Shown here piece by piece: positions 42,905 through 55,328 of a stretch of 64,000 bases of DNA. Positions within the stretch are counted from its first letter, which is position 1. Every line of letters begins with the position of its first letter. Source of the stretch: Porpolomopsis calyptriformis (lineage: Eukaryota; Basidiomycota; Agaricomycetes; Agaricales; Hygrophoraceae). The stretch covers positions 167,098 to 231,097 of the forward strand of contig OX621164.1 in NCBI GenBank assembly GCA_951640195.1, read 5' to 3'. Under the pieces are notes generated by a model. That model searched no databases. It was given only the letters and a program-made list of their open reading frames with translations, and was not told the origin of the DNA. The translations under genes and the position numbers were made by a program.

Positions 42905-43708
42905 ATCCACTAGGTATACTTTTCCTCAACTCTCCAGTAGATATCACCTTCTCTAACCACACATCCAGAAGGGAGGCATAAGGAATACTGTTCGTTCGGA
43001 AACAGCATCCAGTCCCTAGGTCGCACCATCATAAACTGGGGGTTGAAGCAGGTGTCCATCTGGGTCAAACCAGTGGTAATGGCCATCCAACTCCCAGGCA
43101 CATTGCAACCAAGTTTCAGCCAGCTCCCTACACATCACAGCATTCTCCTCCAGGTAAAGGATCCTTTCGTACTTGGCATCCATCATCAAGCGGTACCCGT
43201 TCTGGGCAGTATAGAGTCGGTCGGCAATGTGATAGATGCGGTGCGAGATGGGGTCTTCGGGGATAGTGGGGGTGGTGACGTCGGATTCGTCCTGGTCCGG
43301 TATAACCATCAAAAGTTGGCGCCCAACTTGGTACGCCTCCAGCCAATCTTCGAGTTGATTCTTCTTGTCGTCAAAGTCGCTGTCCTTGTCGAACGTGTAC
43401 TAGTGACAGTCGTAGTTGAGCTCGCATCGACGTGCTCCAGAGATAAAAGGGATGTAGGTTTCGGGGCACCCAGATAGGTGCTCGACCTTGGCAAAGGGGA
43501 GCCCTCGGTAGTTACGATTTCGTCCCGGCTTATCGATAGTATCAGTGCGTCGTCTCAGCTTCTTGAACCGTCGGGTAACCAAGACGCTGTCAGATGAGGA
43601 AGAGGAGGAAGAGGAGTCAGGGGGAAGGTTGGAGGTAGAAGCAGTGGGGTTCCCTCGAGGTGGACGCCTCCCAGTCGACTTGCGAGCATAAAGAACTTGG
43701 CGGGGCAT
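42905..43708 (-). pseudogene. Accessory ORF downstream of pol in gypsy B
   Basis: MPRQVLYARKSTGRRPPRG starts an ORF conserved with 7037-8008 of gypsy A. It has a Ser run, RRFKKLRRR (possible nuclear localisation signal), then CPETYIPFISG, DQDESDVTTPTIPEDP, NAVMCRELAETWLQC and HYHWFDPDGHLL. A TAG shared with copy A ends the first frame near 43016, and a second frame carries LPSGCVVREGDIYWRVEEKY. TGG-to-TAG changes also break it. The function is unknown. Confidence 0.6.
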
Positions 43709-43851
43709 TTCGTGCTTCTTTTGATAATTGTCGGGAAGGGGAAGTCCTTATAATCGTCGGAGATTGAAAAGGAGAAAAAGAGGCTCAACGATCGTGATGT
43801 CAGTAGTATTTGTGAAAGAGAGTTAAATCGCCGCTTGAATAGACTTTTCAT

Positions 43852-46800
43852 AATTCATTAAGACGTCTTTTGCATGCTTGAGGTTCCATCGTGGTTCCCA
43901 GGTGGCTGCCTCTATCGGGTAGCCTTTCCACTTGATTAGGAATTGTTGGTTCCGTTTTCCTGGGGTGTGATTGAGAATACGTTCCACTTCATACTTGGGC
44001 TCTCCTTCAATCACATCCGGAGGTGGTCGGAGATTGTCATCTTCTCCGATTGGGGGGTGGAGATCGAGATTCTCTTCTAGAGCCTTGAGTAGTGAAACGT
44101 GAAACACGGGATGAATCCTCCATGACAGTGGTAGCTTTAGTTGGTAAGCCACAGGCGATACTTGTTTTAGGATTATAAAAGGTCCGAGCTGGCGGACATC
44201 CAGTTTCTTCGCGGGCCGGCCAGTTTTCAAATTCTTGGCATCAAGCCAGACCCTTTGTCCTTCATAAAACGTGGGTTCCTTTTGACGTTTTCGATCGGCA
44301 TAGAGCTTCATTGAGTTAGCGGTCTTTTGAAGAGACTCTTCAGCATTCTCTCTAGCTCTAGTAAGCTGCACGTAAAACTCGTTGGCATCGGGATTTGAGG
44401 TTTGGGTTGGAACTGATAAGGGGGTGTGAGGGTGTCGGCCATATTCAAGCCAGAAGGGGGATTGGTGAGTGGAGGAATGTTCTCGGTTGTTATAAGCGAA
44501 CTCCGCCGGAGCTAACCAATCTTTCCAATCGTCTTGCATGAAGTTAGTGTAGAGCCGTACGTATTGCTCTAACTCTTGATTGGTCTGTTTGGTTTGTCCA
44601 TCTGTTTGGGGGTGATAGGCAGTAGAAAGTCCAGAAGTGGTTCCTAGGAGTTCGTTCAATGACGTAGCGAATTTTGATGAGAATTGGGTTCCTCGATCGG
44701 TAATGATCTTCTCTGGCCATCCATGATGCTTCTAGACATGTTCTTGAAACAGCGCAGCAGTTCCTTTAGCAGATAGGTTTCCAGTTGTTGGGATGAAGTG
44801 AGCCCGTTTGGTGAATCTGTCCACCACAACTAGAATAGCATCAAATCCTTTTGAATTAGGGAGTTCCACAATTAGATCAGCAGTGATCTGTTGCCACGGT
44901 TTAGTAGGAGGGGGTAACAGTTGGAGAAGTCCAGTGGGTTTCTGTGGATAAACCTTGGTCTGTTGACAAGCAAGGCAGGACTTCACATAATTGGTGATAT
45001 CTTGTGGGGCACCTTCCCATGTATAATTACGGAGGAGCAGTTCCTTCATCTTCTCAATGCCGGGATGGCCACCAGTGGGTGTGTCGTGGGTCAATCAAAT
45101 AATTTCTGTGCGCAAAGATACGTCCTTTGGCACAACTATACGATCTCCAGCATCGCGCACAATGCCATCTACGTGGGTGTATCCGGAAGAGGGATCTTCA
45201 ATTTTGGCCATGATCTCGAGAGGTAGGGGGGAATGAAAACAAAGCTTGGATAAAAAGTTGGGGGATGATAAACTGATAATCGCATTGATGAAAAGCGCAT
45301 TGACAAAAAGTTCTTTTGGCAGAAGGACCTTGTCCTCCACCTCCTCATAAGACTCCGGGTAATGATCTGGACATTTGGAGAGTCCATCAGCCTTATTCTT
45401 GATTCTAGGCTGGTAGCTGATTCTGAACCAAAAGCGAGCTAAAAACTCAGACCATCTAGCCTGGCGTCTGGAGAGCTGATGACTGGCCATGAAGTATTGG
45501 AGGGACTGGTTGTCAGTTTTGATCATAATGGGTTGCCGTGTCCCTTGCAGGAGGTATCTCCATTCATTCAAGGCAGATATGATGGCTAAAAGCTCTTGGT
45601 CATGGGTAGGGTAATTTCGTTCAGCTGGGAGGAGGGTCTTGGAGTAGAAGCCAATGGGGTGCCAATCTTCTTCGTCATTCTCTTTCTGGGTTAAGACTGC
45701 ACCCAGTGCAACACCAGAGGCATCCGTCTCCAGAAGGTAAGGAAGGTCCGGCTTCGGGGTTCTCAAAACAGGAGCAGAGGTAAGCGCATTCTTGAGGGTA
45801 TCAAAAGCACGTTGTTGCCTAGGAGTCCAAATCCATTCTTGATCCTTTCATAGGAGCTCATTAAGAGGACGAGCAATCAGGGAGTAATCCTTGATAAACC
45901 TTCACCAAAAGTTGGCAGTGCCAAGGAAGGATTGGAGATCTCGTTTCTTCTGGGGGATAGGCCAGGTTCTGATTGCCTCAACCTTCTTGGGGTTAATGGC
46001 AATGTGGCCTTTAGAGATCATCATTCCCAGATAAATCACTTCCTTTTTCTCGAACTGGCACTTGACAGGTTTGCAGGACAATTGATTCTTCTCCATGATC
46101 TCTAGAGTTCGTTCCGTCCAATAGGTGAGTTCAGTAAGGTCCTTTCCCATGATCAGGATATCGTCAATATAGATATGGACCTGCTTGGAATCGATAACCT
46201 CTTTGAAGAGAACGTCGATCATTCATTGAAAGGAGGCAGGCAAGTTTCGCATTCCAAAGAACATAACGGTGGGCTCGAACAGCCCTCGTCGAGGGTTGAA
46301 GGCTCCTTTCCATTCGTCTCCTTCTTTGATACGAATGTTGTTAAAGCCCCATCGGATATCCATGACTGTGAACAGTTCCGCTTCTGATAACTTGGTCTGT
46401 TGAATAATCTCAGAGATGAGAGGTAAGGGATAGGCGTCTGGGATTGTGTGAGCATTCAGATAGCGATAGTCTTGGATTGGACGTAGTCCAGCATCTTGTC
46501 CTTGGGCATTAACTTCTTCACCTTTGGCAGCAAAGAAGAACGAGGCAGCTTGTTTGGAGTTTGATCGTCGTATTCATCCACTTGCAAGTTGTTCCTCTAG
46601 GAATTCATTCAGCTTTCCCTGTTCGTACTCAGTGAGTTTGTACACCTTTCCGATCTTGGGTCTAAAGGTAGGTTCGAGATCAATCGCATGGTCAAATTCT
46701 GGTCGTCGTGGGGGAAGTTCATCGAAGGTAGTCTTCATAAACACCTTCCAGTGCCTCCAGTATTTCTTCGGCACATACTTCTTCATATCTTCCTCCACAG

Positions 46801-47407
46801 TAGTGGGTCTCGCATGGTCTCCCAGTGAGACCAATCTGATAATCTTGGCGTAGGAGTCGCCATTCAATGTAGAGCCTACTCGTGACACTATCACTCCAGC
46901 CTGAGAAGTCTTAGTTGGGGCCACAGTCTGACGTGAAGTCAGTGTTCCAGCCTTCCAGTCAACCAGGGGATCGTTACGTTTGAGCCACGGGTAGCCAAGG
47001 ATAACCTGTATCATATCTCCTAAATTTGTCACTTCCAAATGGGTTTGTTCCCTAGGAAAATCCGGCGTCTCCATCCACAGGTCTACAGCATATTCGATGG
47101 GACCTCCTCGGTTGTCTGTCCCATCTGCGTTCCGCACAGGGATTGGTCCTTCCAATCGATAAAAAGGGATATCACGCTCCTGCACAAAATTCCAGTTTAT
47201 AAAGCATCCAGAGGCGCCAGAGTCTATCAATGCACTGGCGGCAATTCGTCTACCAGTGTCTGTGGTCTCCAACCAAAGGGGTATGGTTAAAGCTTCTTCG
47301 CTCGAATCAAGTGCACCAAGAATTTGGGAAATAGATTGCATAGGGGTAGTGGTACACATAGAAAAGGAGTCCGCAATGCATAAGCTATTGTCCGGACTGT
47401 TCAAAAA
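43852..47407 (-). pseudogene. pol of gypsy B: PR-RT-RNase H-integrase-chromodomain
   Basis: Protease SALIDSGASGCF near 47230; [15 protein letters not shown] near 46370 and IYIDDILIM near 46170; RNase H ETDASGVALGAVL near 45730; integrase GGHPGIEKMKELL with CLACQQ near 45080-44960; STAYHPQTDGQT near 44620; chromodomain FLIKWKGYPIEAATWEPRWN near 43930. Roughly six stops interrupt an otherwise full frame, and most are TGA where CGA (Arg) would fit. It is read by a -1 shift from gag. Confidence 0.93.
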
Positions 47408-48804
47408 CCCTGTTTCTCCAAAGCTCTCTTCAGCTCTTCTTTCCTCTTAGGCTCCCAGTTGATGATACCACACTTCTCGAAATCTTGACGAGAATCTTCA
47501 TTAGAGTTGACCTCCTCGATTGAGGCTGAGGTCTCCAGAACTCGAACATTTCTTCCTCGACCAGGTTTCTTTCCTCCACGACCTCTAGCTGCTAGGGTGA
47601 AGGGGCGGCTTCCAGAACCAGAAGTACTCGTCCTAGGAGCATTGGGACAAGAACTGGCAAAGTGGCCAAATCGTCCACAGTTGAAACATGCTCCTTTGGG
47701 AATTCCTCCTAGTGAAGCAGGCTTTTCTTCTTGTTTGATTCTGGGGGCAGCAGGGTTGGAATAGGTGGAGGGACCAGCAGGTGGTCCTTGTCGGTAGGGG
47801 GTGTTGGTGATGCGAGTGTTGCGAGTCTGGGGCTTAGAAGATGTTCTAGCCAAAAATTCTCGATGTCGTCTGTCAAGTTCAGCAGCACGAGACTGCCATT
47901 CAAAGAGGGTGGTGGGTTGACGATCTGAAAGGTAGATCTGTCGCAAAAGGGAGGGGTTGAGTCCGTCTTTATATAAAGTTGTCGAAGCTTCTTGTCCGTA
48001 TCTAGTATCATGGGCCCATCGATTGAAATTAATGTTATACTCCTCTGCACTCTTGTTGAACTGCTTGACGTCCTTGATCTTCAGTTGAGCAGTTGACTTG
48101 GGGTCCAAGTCTCCAAAGTCTCAGGTAAGGGCTTGTTCAAAGACAGCCCAATCGGCACCAACCCAGTTCAACGTTGTGTAAGCGTCTACTTGACGCTCAG
48201 CCCATGGTTCTGCATTTCCTCTGATCATAAACGACAAGGCATAGATAATCTTGTCGGCCTCTGAGATTCCTGGTCGTCCCAAATGATTCAACTTCACTTG
48301 ACGCAGGAAGTTGCGGAGCTTGGTGGGATCACCAGAGAATTCGTCAGGAGGGTTCATCTTGATCTTGGCGGGGGCAGGGGCAGGGGCAGGGACAGGTTGG
48401 GGGAATACTGGGGGTGCTTGGAAGGGTTGGGGAAATGGCCCAAGAGGGGCAGGGACAGGTTGGGGGCCTATGAGGTTGGCCATCAATACTTGAAGTTGTT
48501 GTTTGATTCTATGACTCGCTTGCGCTTGGTCTTGTTGGACCTGCAGCAATTGTTGATAATCCTGCTTCATGATCTCAAAGGCTACGCGTGGACCTTCTTC
48601 TTCATCCTCATCATTGTCCTCAGCTCGACCTTTCCCTTTTGAGTGAGAGGGACCCGCTTGTTCTTCTTCTTCTTGTTCTTCTTCTTCTTGGGCAGGGTCA
48701 ACCGTCTCGTCGAGGATGGGAGCTGGGGCAGGAGGGAGAGAGCCTTCCTGGGAGAGAGGGATAGCAGGGTGAGGGATAGTGGATGATGAACGAGTCAAAA
48801 CCAT
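47401..48804 (-). pseudogene. gag of gypsy B
   Basis: The ATG at 48804 gives MVLTRSSSTIPHPA. An acidic run, a Pro/Ala repeat, capsid-like MNPPDEFSGDPTKLRNFLRQ and the CCHC knuckle CFNCGRFGHFASSC follow, then a basic Gly/Arg patch. There is one TGA (near 48120) in place of an Arg codon. It ends CAG GGT TTT TGA. Confidence 0.9.
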
Positions 48805-48972
48805 TGGTGGAACGGTGGCAGTTGGATATTGGGGGGCTTGACGGGAATACAAGGGGAAAGAGTAAGCCTAATCGATGTTAATGTCTGGGTGGTGAAATTG
48901 ATCTTGTGGGTGAAGACCTTCAGCACTGGCCAGACAGAGTAGGGGTTGTATAGCGTGGAGTGAGCAAGAAGG

Positions 48973-48984
48973 AAGTCTGTTTCT
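48973..48984 (-). other. Primer binding site (self-primed type) of gypsy B
   Basis: The minus strand reads AGAAACAGACTT directly next to the 5' LTR. Its perfect 12-base partner lies in the LTR at 49084-49095, about 30 bases downstream of the minus TATA box. Confidence 0.75.
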
Positions 48985-49343
48985 TGTTAGACGGCAGTCT
49001 AGGGTTGATTGCAAGGTTTTACTTCAGGCTCTGGGTGTAGGGTTTTAAAGGGTTGGAAGACTACTGATTGGGGTGTTAACGAAAGAAACAGACTTATCCT
49101 AAGTCTATCTACTGCTAGCTTTATATACCAGCTAAGTATGAGTCATATTGACTACGTGTGAGTCGTAACGACTATGGATGAGTCATGTAGATAAGGAGAG
49201 TGATGGTTGACTAAATATAGATATGGCTTGGTCACCTTGTATTACTAAGCCAAGCTTGGGTGGCTAAGCGGCTATTGGTGTAAACTGTCTGATGTAAATA
49301 GGAATAGACAAGCAAAGGAAAAAGAAAAAATATATCTCTGACA
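48985..49343 (-). repeat. 5' LTR of gypsy B
   Basis: 359 bp, TGTTAGACGG to CTCTGACA on +, followed by the ACAAC duplication. Confidence 0.97.
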
Positions 49344-50442
49344 ACAACTGTCTTCAAACCGCATACCACAATGCCAAGAAAACTGTGTCAAGTCATTCAA
49401 GATGTCGAAGAACGTTATCACTATCGCGAAACAGAAGATCAGTGACCAGATGAAGTCACTTCCAGACAGTGTTGCTGAACCTGAAGACTATAAAGTCTGG
49501 GGGCAACAGTTTTGTAAATTGCTGGTAAGTCTTGTATTTTTTTAATCATTTATCTTCGCTAATCCATCTCTTAGATCGCGTATAACCAGGTCATGAAGGC
49601 CCTTAAAGAAACCTCAATGGACGATGAAGTCATTGCATAGCAAAAGGAGGCCCACGAGACTTTCAATGTTTTCAAAGAATGGGAATGGTTGGGGTGGGCT
49701 GGGGAGCTACTGATGCCAAGATTGGCAGAGGCAGTTCATCGGGAGGTCAAGGAAAAAGCGGAGGTGGAGAGGGTAGAGTGAGAGTGAAGGGCAGAAGAGG
49801 AACGCGAGGTGAGGGAGAGGGCAGAGGTGGAACAAGTCAAGCGAGAGGTGCGAGAAGAACGAGAGAGGGTTGAGAGGATAGAATGGGAGGTGCGAGAGAA
49901 GCGGGAGCGAGAGGAGTGAGAAGAATGAGAATGGGAGGAACGGGATGTGGAGGATTGGAAGCAGGTGGAGGAGACCTACAAGAGGCTCCTCCAGTCACTT
50001 ATGGATAGAAAGATTGATGAGGAGGAGTTCCGTCGAGAGATAGAAAAGGCAGCAGGCGAAGGTGGAATGAAGGCAGCAGAGGTGTCGGCAGACATGGCAG
50101 ACATGATGGGGGTGATGACAGAGATGATGGAGGATAGGCACCAGCCCCCAGATGGCAAAGATGAATCAGCGGCAGCAGTGCAATCGCTGACTGCAGAAGA
50201 CAAGGTGGAGAGGTCGAAGGTGGCGTATCGGGAGAGAATAGCAGTGAAGGGATGGTCACTCCCTGTGATTACGATGCGGGAGTTTCAGAAGAGGAAGGCG
50301 ATGGAGGAGACTTTGCGCCTGGTTGAGGGCAAGGTCTTTCTTTTTCTTTCTTTTGATTTTCTTTTTCTAATCATTTTTATTTTTATTCACAGTGTGATTT
50401 TTGTAGGCAAGTCGGTGCCGACTGTTTAATCAGCCCTGCTGA

Positions 50443-50940
50443 TGTTAAGGCGCAGTGATCTTTCGGTCGGCTTTTATGGGGTCAATGGATAGAACAGAGA
50501 TCTCAGTCAAATGACTAAGAGGGGGTGTCTATGTTGAGATCGAAACTGAGGATACAATCTAGCTACGTGCTATTTATCCAACTACTGCAGGTGGCTGCAC
50601 AACTGCGGATGGCTGTGCGACTGCGGATTGTATCATCATCGACCAATGGCAGAAGTCTCTCGATGTGATGTGACAGTCACAGGTCACAATGACAGAGAGA
50701 GACGATGGAGGAAAAGATAAGGAAAGGAGGGTGGTGGATGGGTGAGACAAGATTAGGTAAGCTGTGAGATAAGATAAGATAAGGAAAAGGTGAAATTAAG
50801 GAAAGTGGACAGAGGTCCAATTGGTGGTGTCACGTGTCATGTCACGGTCACGGTGGTCGACGAATCGAGCGTGACAGTCACAATGGTCACAGACAAGGAC
50901 GAATGGTTGAAGAATGAAAAAGAATGAACATATCGTAACA
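50443..50940 (-). repeat. 3' LTR of gypsy C
   Basis: 498 bp, TGTTAAGGCGC to TATCGTAACA on +, matching 57390-57887. Confidence 0.97.
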
Positions 50941-51060
50941 TCACTCTCCCTTCAGAATCACGTCCGCGTGAGTTCAACGCAGGCGTTGGAGATGTCTTGA
51001 ACAGTCTCGTAAAAGCCAGCAAGGCGCGTAACAGGGGATAGCAGGGAGGTAATGACCGTA

Positions 51061-54000
51061 TCATCGTTGGATGTCTAGAGCCGAAAGAGGGAGCGTGAGC
51101 TGGTATAAACGAAGCATCTGGCCACGATCATCCAATTGAACAACGAGAGTGGCTGCGTTGGTTGGGCCTTCTTCATAGATCCAGACTCGACGTACATGGA
51201 CGGGGAGATGGGGGAAGAGAATGGAGATGTCGAAATCGGAATCCAGAGTGCGATCGACTTTGGTGGGTGTAAGCGGGACGATGACATCAATGTTGTCGGA
51301 TGTCCTCGGTGGTTTGTACCCTTCGCCGTATGAATCAGTGATTGGGTCGTAGAGGCGATCGTTGATGGCAAAGAAGTCATCCATACGGATGACGCGGATC
51401 TGGAGTCTCGGGGCTGGTCGTTTCGGGTTCAGAGCATGGAACTCGTCGACCAATTCTTGAGCATGCGCGACATCGGATGCGGATTGCCAAGTGTTCTCTT
51501 CATTAGTGTAGCCTTCCCAATGTACCAAGTATTGAAGTTTCTTTCGGTGGATTCGGGAATCCAAAATTCTTTCGACGATGTATTCAGTCTCGTGGTCCAA
51601 CTGGAGAGGAGGGGGAGGAGGAGGAGGTTTTTGGTTCGGGTAGGAAGAATGATGATAAGGAGACAAGTAGGACTCGTTGAAGACCGGGTGTAAGCCCATC
51701 CATTCGTGGGGGAGTTTGAGCCGGTAGGCAGAGCGGCCAACCTTTTCGACGACTTTGAATGGTCCAAAGCGTTTATTGTCGAGCTTCTTCATTGCGCGAT
51801 TGGTCTTGATGTTCGTGGCAGCAAGCCAAACTTTATCTCCAGGGGTATACTCGTGAGCAGGACGAGCTCGTTTGTCGTGACTAGTCTTCATCCTTTCGTT
51901 GGCTTGTCCAAGAGCGGACTTGGTCTCTTGACGGACATGTTTCATTCGTTCCGCAAATTGGGTAGCGGATTCGTTTCGGACTTCTCTTCGGGTATCGTTT
52001 CCGGACCAGGGATGTTGGCCATAATTAACGTAGAAGGGGGTTTGAGTGGTAGCGGCATGGACAGAGTTGTTGTATGAGAACTCAGCCAGTGCTAACCATT
52101 CCTTCCAATTATCTTGACGATGATTGACAAAGACTTGTAAGTATTGTTCGAGGGTTTGATTCATTCATTCGGATTGACCATCGGTTTGAGGGTGGTAAGC
52201 GGTGGAAACGTTTTGTGTTGTGCCTAGGAGGCGGAAGAGATCAGTCATGTATTTGGATATGAATCGTGGATCGCGATCGTGAATAATCCGTCGTGGGACT
52301 CCATGGTCTCGGATGATGCGGTCTCGAATAATCTTCGCAAAGCCTTCTGAATTGAATTCGATGTGGGTGGGCTCGAACTTGACGGCTTTCGAGAACGTGT
52401 CGACGATGGTCAGGACAGCATTGTAACCCTGGCATTCGGGGATTGGTCCTACGAGATCGACGGTGATCGTGTCCCAAAGACGAACTGGGGGATCGAATGG
52501 GTGAAGTGGGGTCTTCGTGGGCAGATGAGATGCTTTGGTGCATTGACAAGTCTCACAGCCGTAGATGTATTGTTTCACATCTCGACGGATAGTGGGCCAC
52601 CAATAATCGCGACAAAGGATTTCGGTAGTCTTGAATGGGCTGTAATGTCCTGACAGGGGATTGTCGTGATATCGCAAGATAATTTCGCCACGGAGAGATT
52701 TGTCGATGGAGACATAAACTCGATCATTGAAGGTGAGAATACCGTCATCTCGAGTCTTCCAACCGTTTTCTTGTTTTCTTTGAAGGAGCGTGACGGAATC
52801 TTCTTTGTTCCGATAGGAATTCTTGATGCGTAAGCGAAAGTGGTCAGGTTCAACATCGAGTTGAACCGGTTGGAGGTCTATAACAGGGTGAGAAGGAATA
52901 GAAAAAAGAGAGTCGGGTAAGAGAATTGTGTCGTCGTTGTCATCCACCCCCCTTTCAAATCCTGGTCGTCTCGACAGGATGTCAGCCTTAGAGTTGGCCT
53001 TACCAGCGATATGATGAAGGGTGAAGTGGAAGTCTTGCAACTCCGTGAGCCAGCGGGCTTGGCGCCTATTGAGCTTCTGTGGCTTCTTGAAGTACTGGAG
53101 GTTGGCGTGATCTGTCCAAACCTCGAAGACTTGTTTGGCAGACAACAAATGCTTGCGAAACTCTTGAAGAGCGGTCATAATCGTGAGGAGTTCGCGGTCG
53201 TAAACTTGATAATTTCGTTCCGCAGGACTGAATGACTTTGAGAGGAATCCGATGGGCTTCCAGATGTTTTCTTGTTTTTGTGAAAGTATAGTGCCTAGGG
53301 CGTATTCCGAGGCATCAGTCTCGATATGGAGTAAGTCATGATCGTTAGCAATAGAAAGGACAGGAGCAGAAGTAATGATGGTTTTGAGGACGTCGAAGGT
53401 GTCCTGACATTGATCGGTCCATTTGAAAGGAGTGTTTCCGGTTAAGATATTAAGGGGATGAGCAATGCCGGCGAAATGATGGATGAAGCGGCGGTAGAAA
53501 TTACAAAACCCAAGGAAAGACTGAACATCACGTTTGCAGATCGGAGTTGGCCAATCGGTAATACCTTGGACCTTGATCGGGTCCATTTTGACTTGACCTT
53601 CCGAGACGATAACTCCGAGGTATTCCACTTGTTTTTGGTCGAATTCGCACTTATCGGGTTTGAGGTAAAGTTTGTGTTTACGAAGTAGAGACATGACTTC
53701 GTGAACATGCCGATGATGTGTCTCGAGATCCTTGTCGAAGATCAGTATGTCATCGATGTATATCAATACATAACCTTAGTGGATCTGAACGTGGAAGATG
53801 TCGTTCATCATTGTCTGGAAAGTGGCAGGCGAGTTCGTGAGTCCAAAGAACATAACCAAAGGTTCGAACAAGCCGCGGTTGGTCCTGAACGCAGCCTTGT
53901 GTTCATCGCCTTCCTTGATGCGAACATTATTGTAGCCCCAACGAATGTCTAGTTTGGTGAAGTAACGAGCATTCTGGAGGGTGTCGATGAGTTCGGTGAT

Positions 54001-55328
54001 CAAAGGGAGCGGATAGCGATTCTTGATGGTCGGGTCATTCAGTTTGCGGTAATCCTGGATCGGGCACAATCGACCGTCTTTCTTCTTGATAAAGAAGAAG
54101 GGGGAGGCGATAGGGGAGATGGAAGGGCGAATTCGTCCAGTTCGGAGGTTCTCTTCGAGGAATTCGTTGAGTTGCGAACATTCGTCCACGCTAAGGGGAT
54201 AGATCTTGCAATCGAGCTTTTCCTCTGTTCCGGGAAGTAACTCAATCGCGTGATCCCAAGCGCGGGGTGGTGGTAGTTCGTCGAAGTCCTTCTTGTCGAA
54301 GACATCCTGGAATTCGTGAAGATAACCGGGGACGATGTCCTTCCAATCGCAGTCCTTTTTCTGGGCTTCGGCAGCCTTGATCGCGAGTTCCTGTGATTTG
54401 GTCGTCATCAATCGGATCCGGATAGCGGGAGCGAGATCGATCATGAGGAGATAGTCGTCATCCTCCAAGGTGAGGTTGTTGATGTCGGAGGAGTCGACAG
54501 AGGGATGACAGTCCGTTGGGCATCGATTGAAATCGAGAGTGCCAGCCTTCCAGTCCGTGGAAGGGTTGTGAGTCCTGAGCCAGTCGTGTCCAAGGAAGAT
54601 TTGTCCTTTGCTGAGGTTGGTTACACCAAAGCTGATCCTTTCCATGTGGGTTCCGATCCGTAGCTCGAGAGTGACCATGTCCGTGATGGGGCCTTCGGTG
54701 TTAGGTTGTCCGTCAGCGTTGTGCACTCGGATGGGTCGAGCAAGGGGAGTCGTGTGGAGATCATGGTCTCGGACATACTTGACATCGATACAGGAGCCTT
54801 CGCATCCGCTGTCGATGAGAGCGGTAGCAGTGTGCTCCGTACGATTATCCAAGGTGACGAGGTGGGCCTTGAGGACGAGTTGATTCCCTTTGGAGCCGCG
54901 AATGAAGACGTGAGGTTGCTTGAGTTCGTTCAGAGCTCAGATGGCATTCTCCGGGGTGAGAGCGGTGATCTCATCAATGGTGGACTGTACCATCTCGCGC
55001 GAACGTGCAGGATGTGACCAATGTTGAAGGATGGGGATTGCAAAATTAGTATTGCCCTTAATAGCATTAATGATATCTAGAGGTGTTGAAAGAGAGTTGA
55101 CGTCGATCGAATCGACAGAGGGAGACAATGGTTCGGGAATGGGGGTTTCGGGGCGTTCAGTGCATGCGTCTGGCAGAACAAGTTTTGGAGAAGAAGAAAC
55201 AATGGGGGTATTGGATTCGGGTATGCTGGGTATTGTACATGCCGTTGTTGTAGATAAAGGAGAAGTGTCCGATACAGTGTTGTGCCAAAGCAAGCAGCTA
55301 CCAGTCGAGTGAAGGGAACGCATCTTCA
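51061..55328 (-). pseudogene. pol of gypsy C: PR-RT-RNase H-integrase-chromodomain plus extension
   Basis: Starts MKMRSLHSTG, overlapping the gag stop as ATGA. Protease TALIDSGCEGSCID near 54820; RT FTKLDIRWGYNNV near 53960, then after a TAA (CAA in related elements) near 53775 VLIYIDDILIF; RNase H ETDASEYALGTIL near 53320; integrase zinc HDNPLSGHYSPFK with CETCQC near 52660-52540; STAYHPQTDGQSE near 52190, then TGA; chromodomain YLVHWEGYTNEENTW near 51510. About 110 further residues follow the chromodomain with no recognised domain. It would be nearly functional but for the stops. Confidence 0.93.

Larger units (their letters stand above)
42397..49343 (-). mobile_element. Gypsy B: chromodomain Ty3/gypsy, nearly intact
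   Basis: The LTRs are 42397-42736 (340 bp, 19-bp deletion) and 48985-49343 (359 bp). The target duplication is ACAAC (42392-42396, 49344-49348). It is the same family as gypsy A and far less damaged, with only a handful of stops. It is inserted between the TATA box and the start codon of the cassette H gene. Confidence 0.96.
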
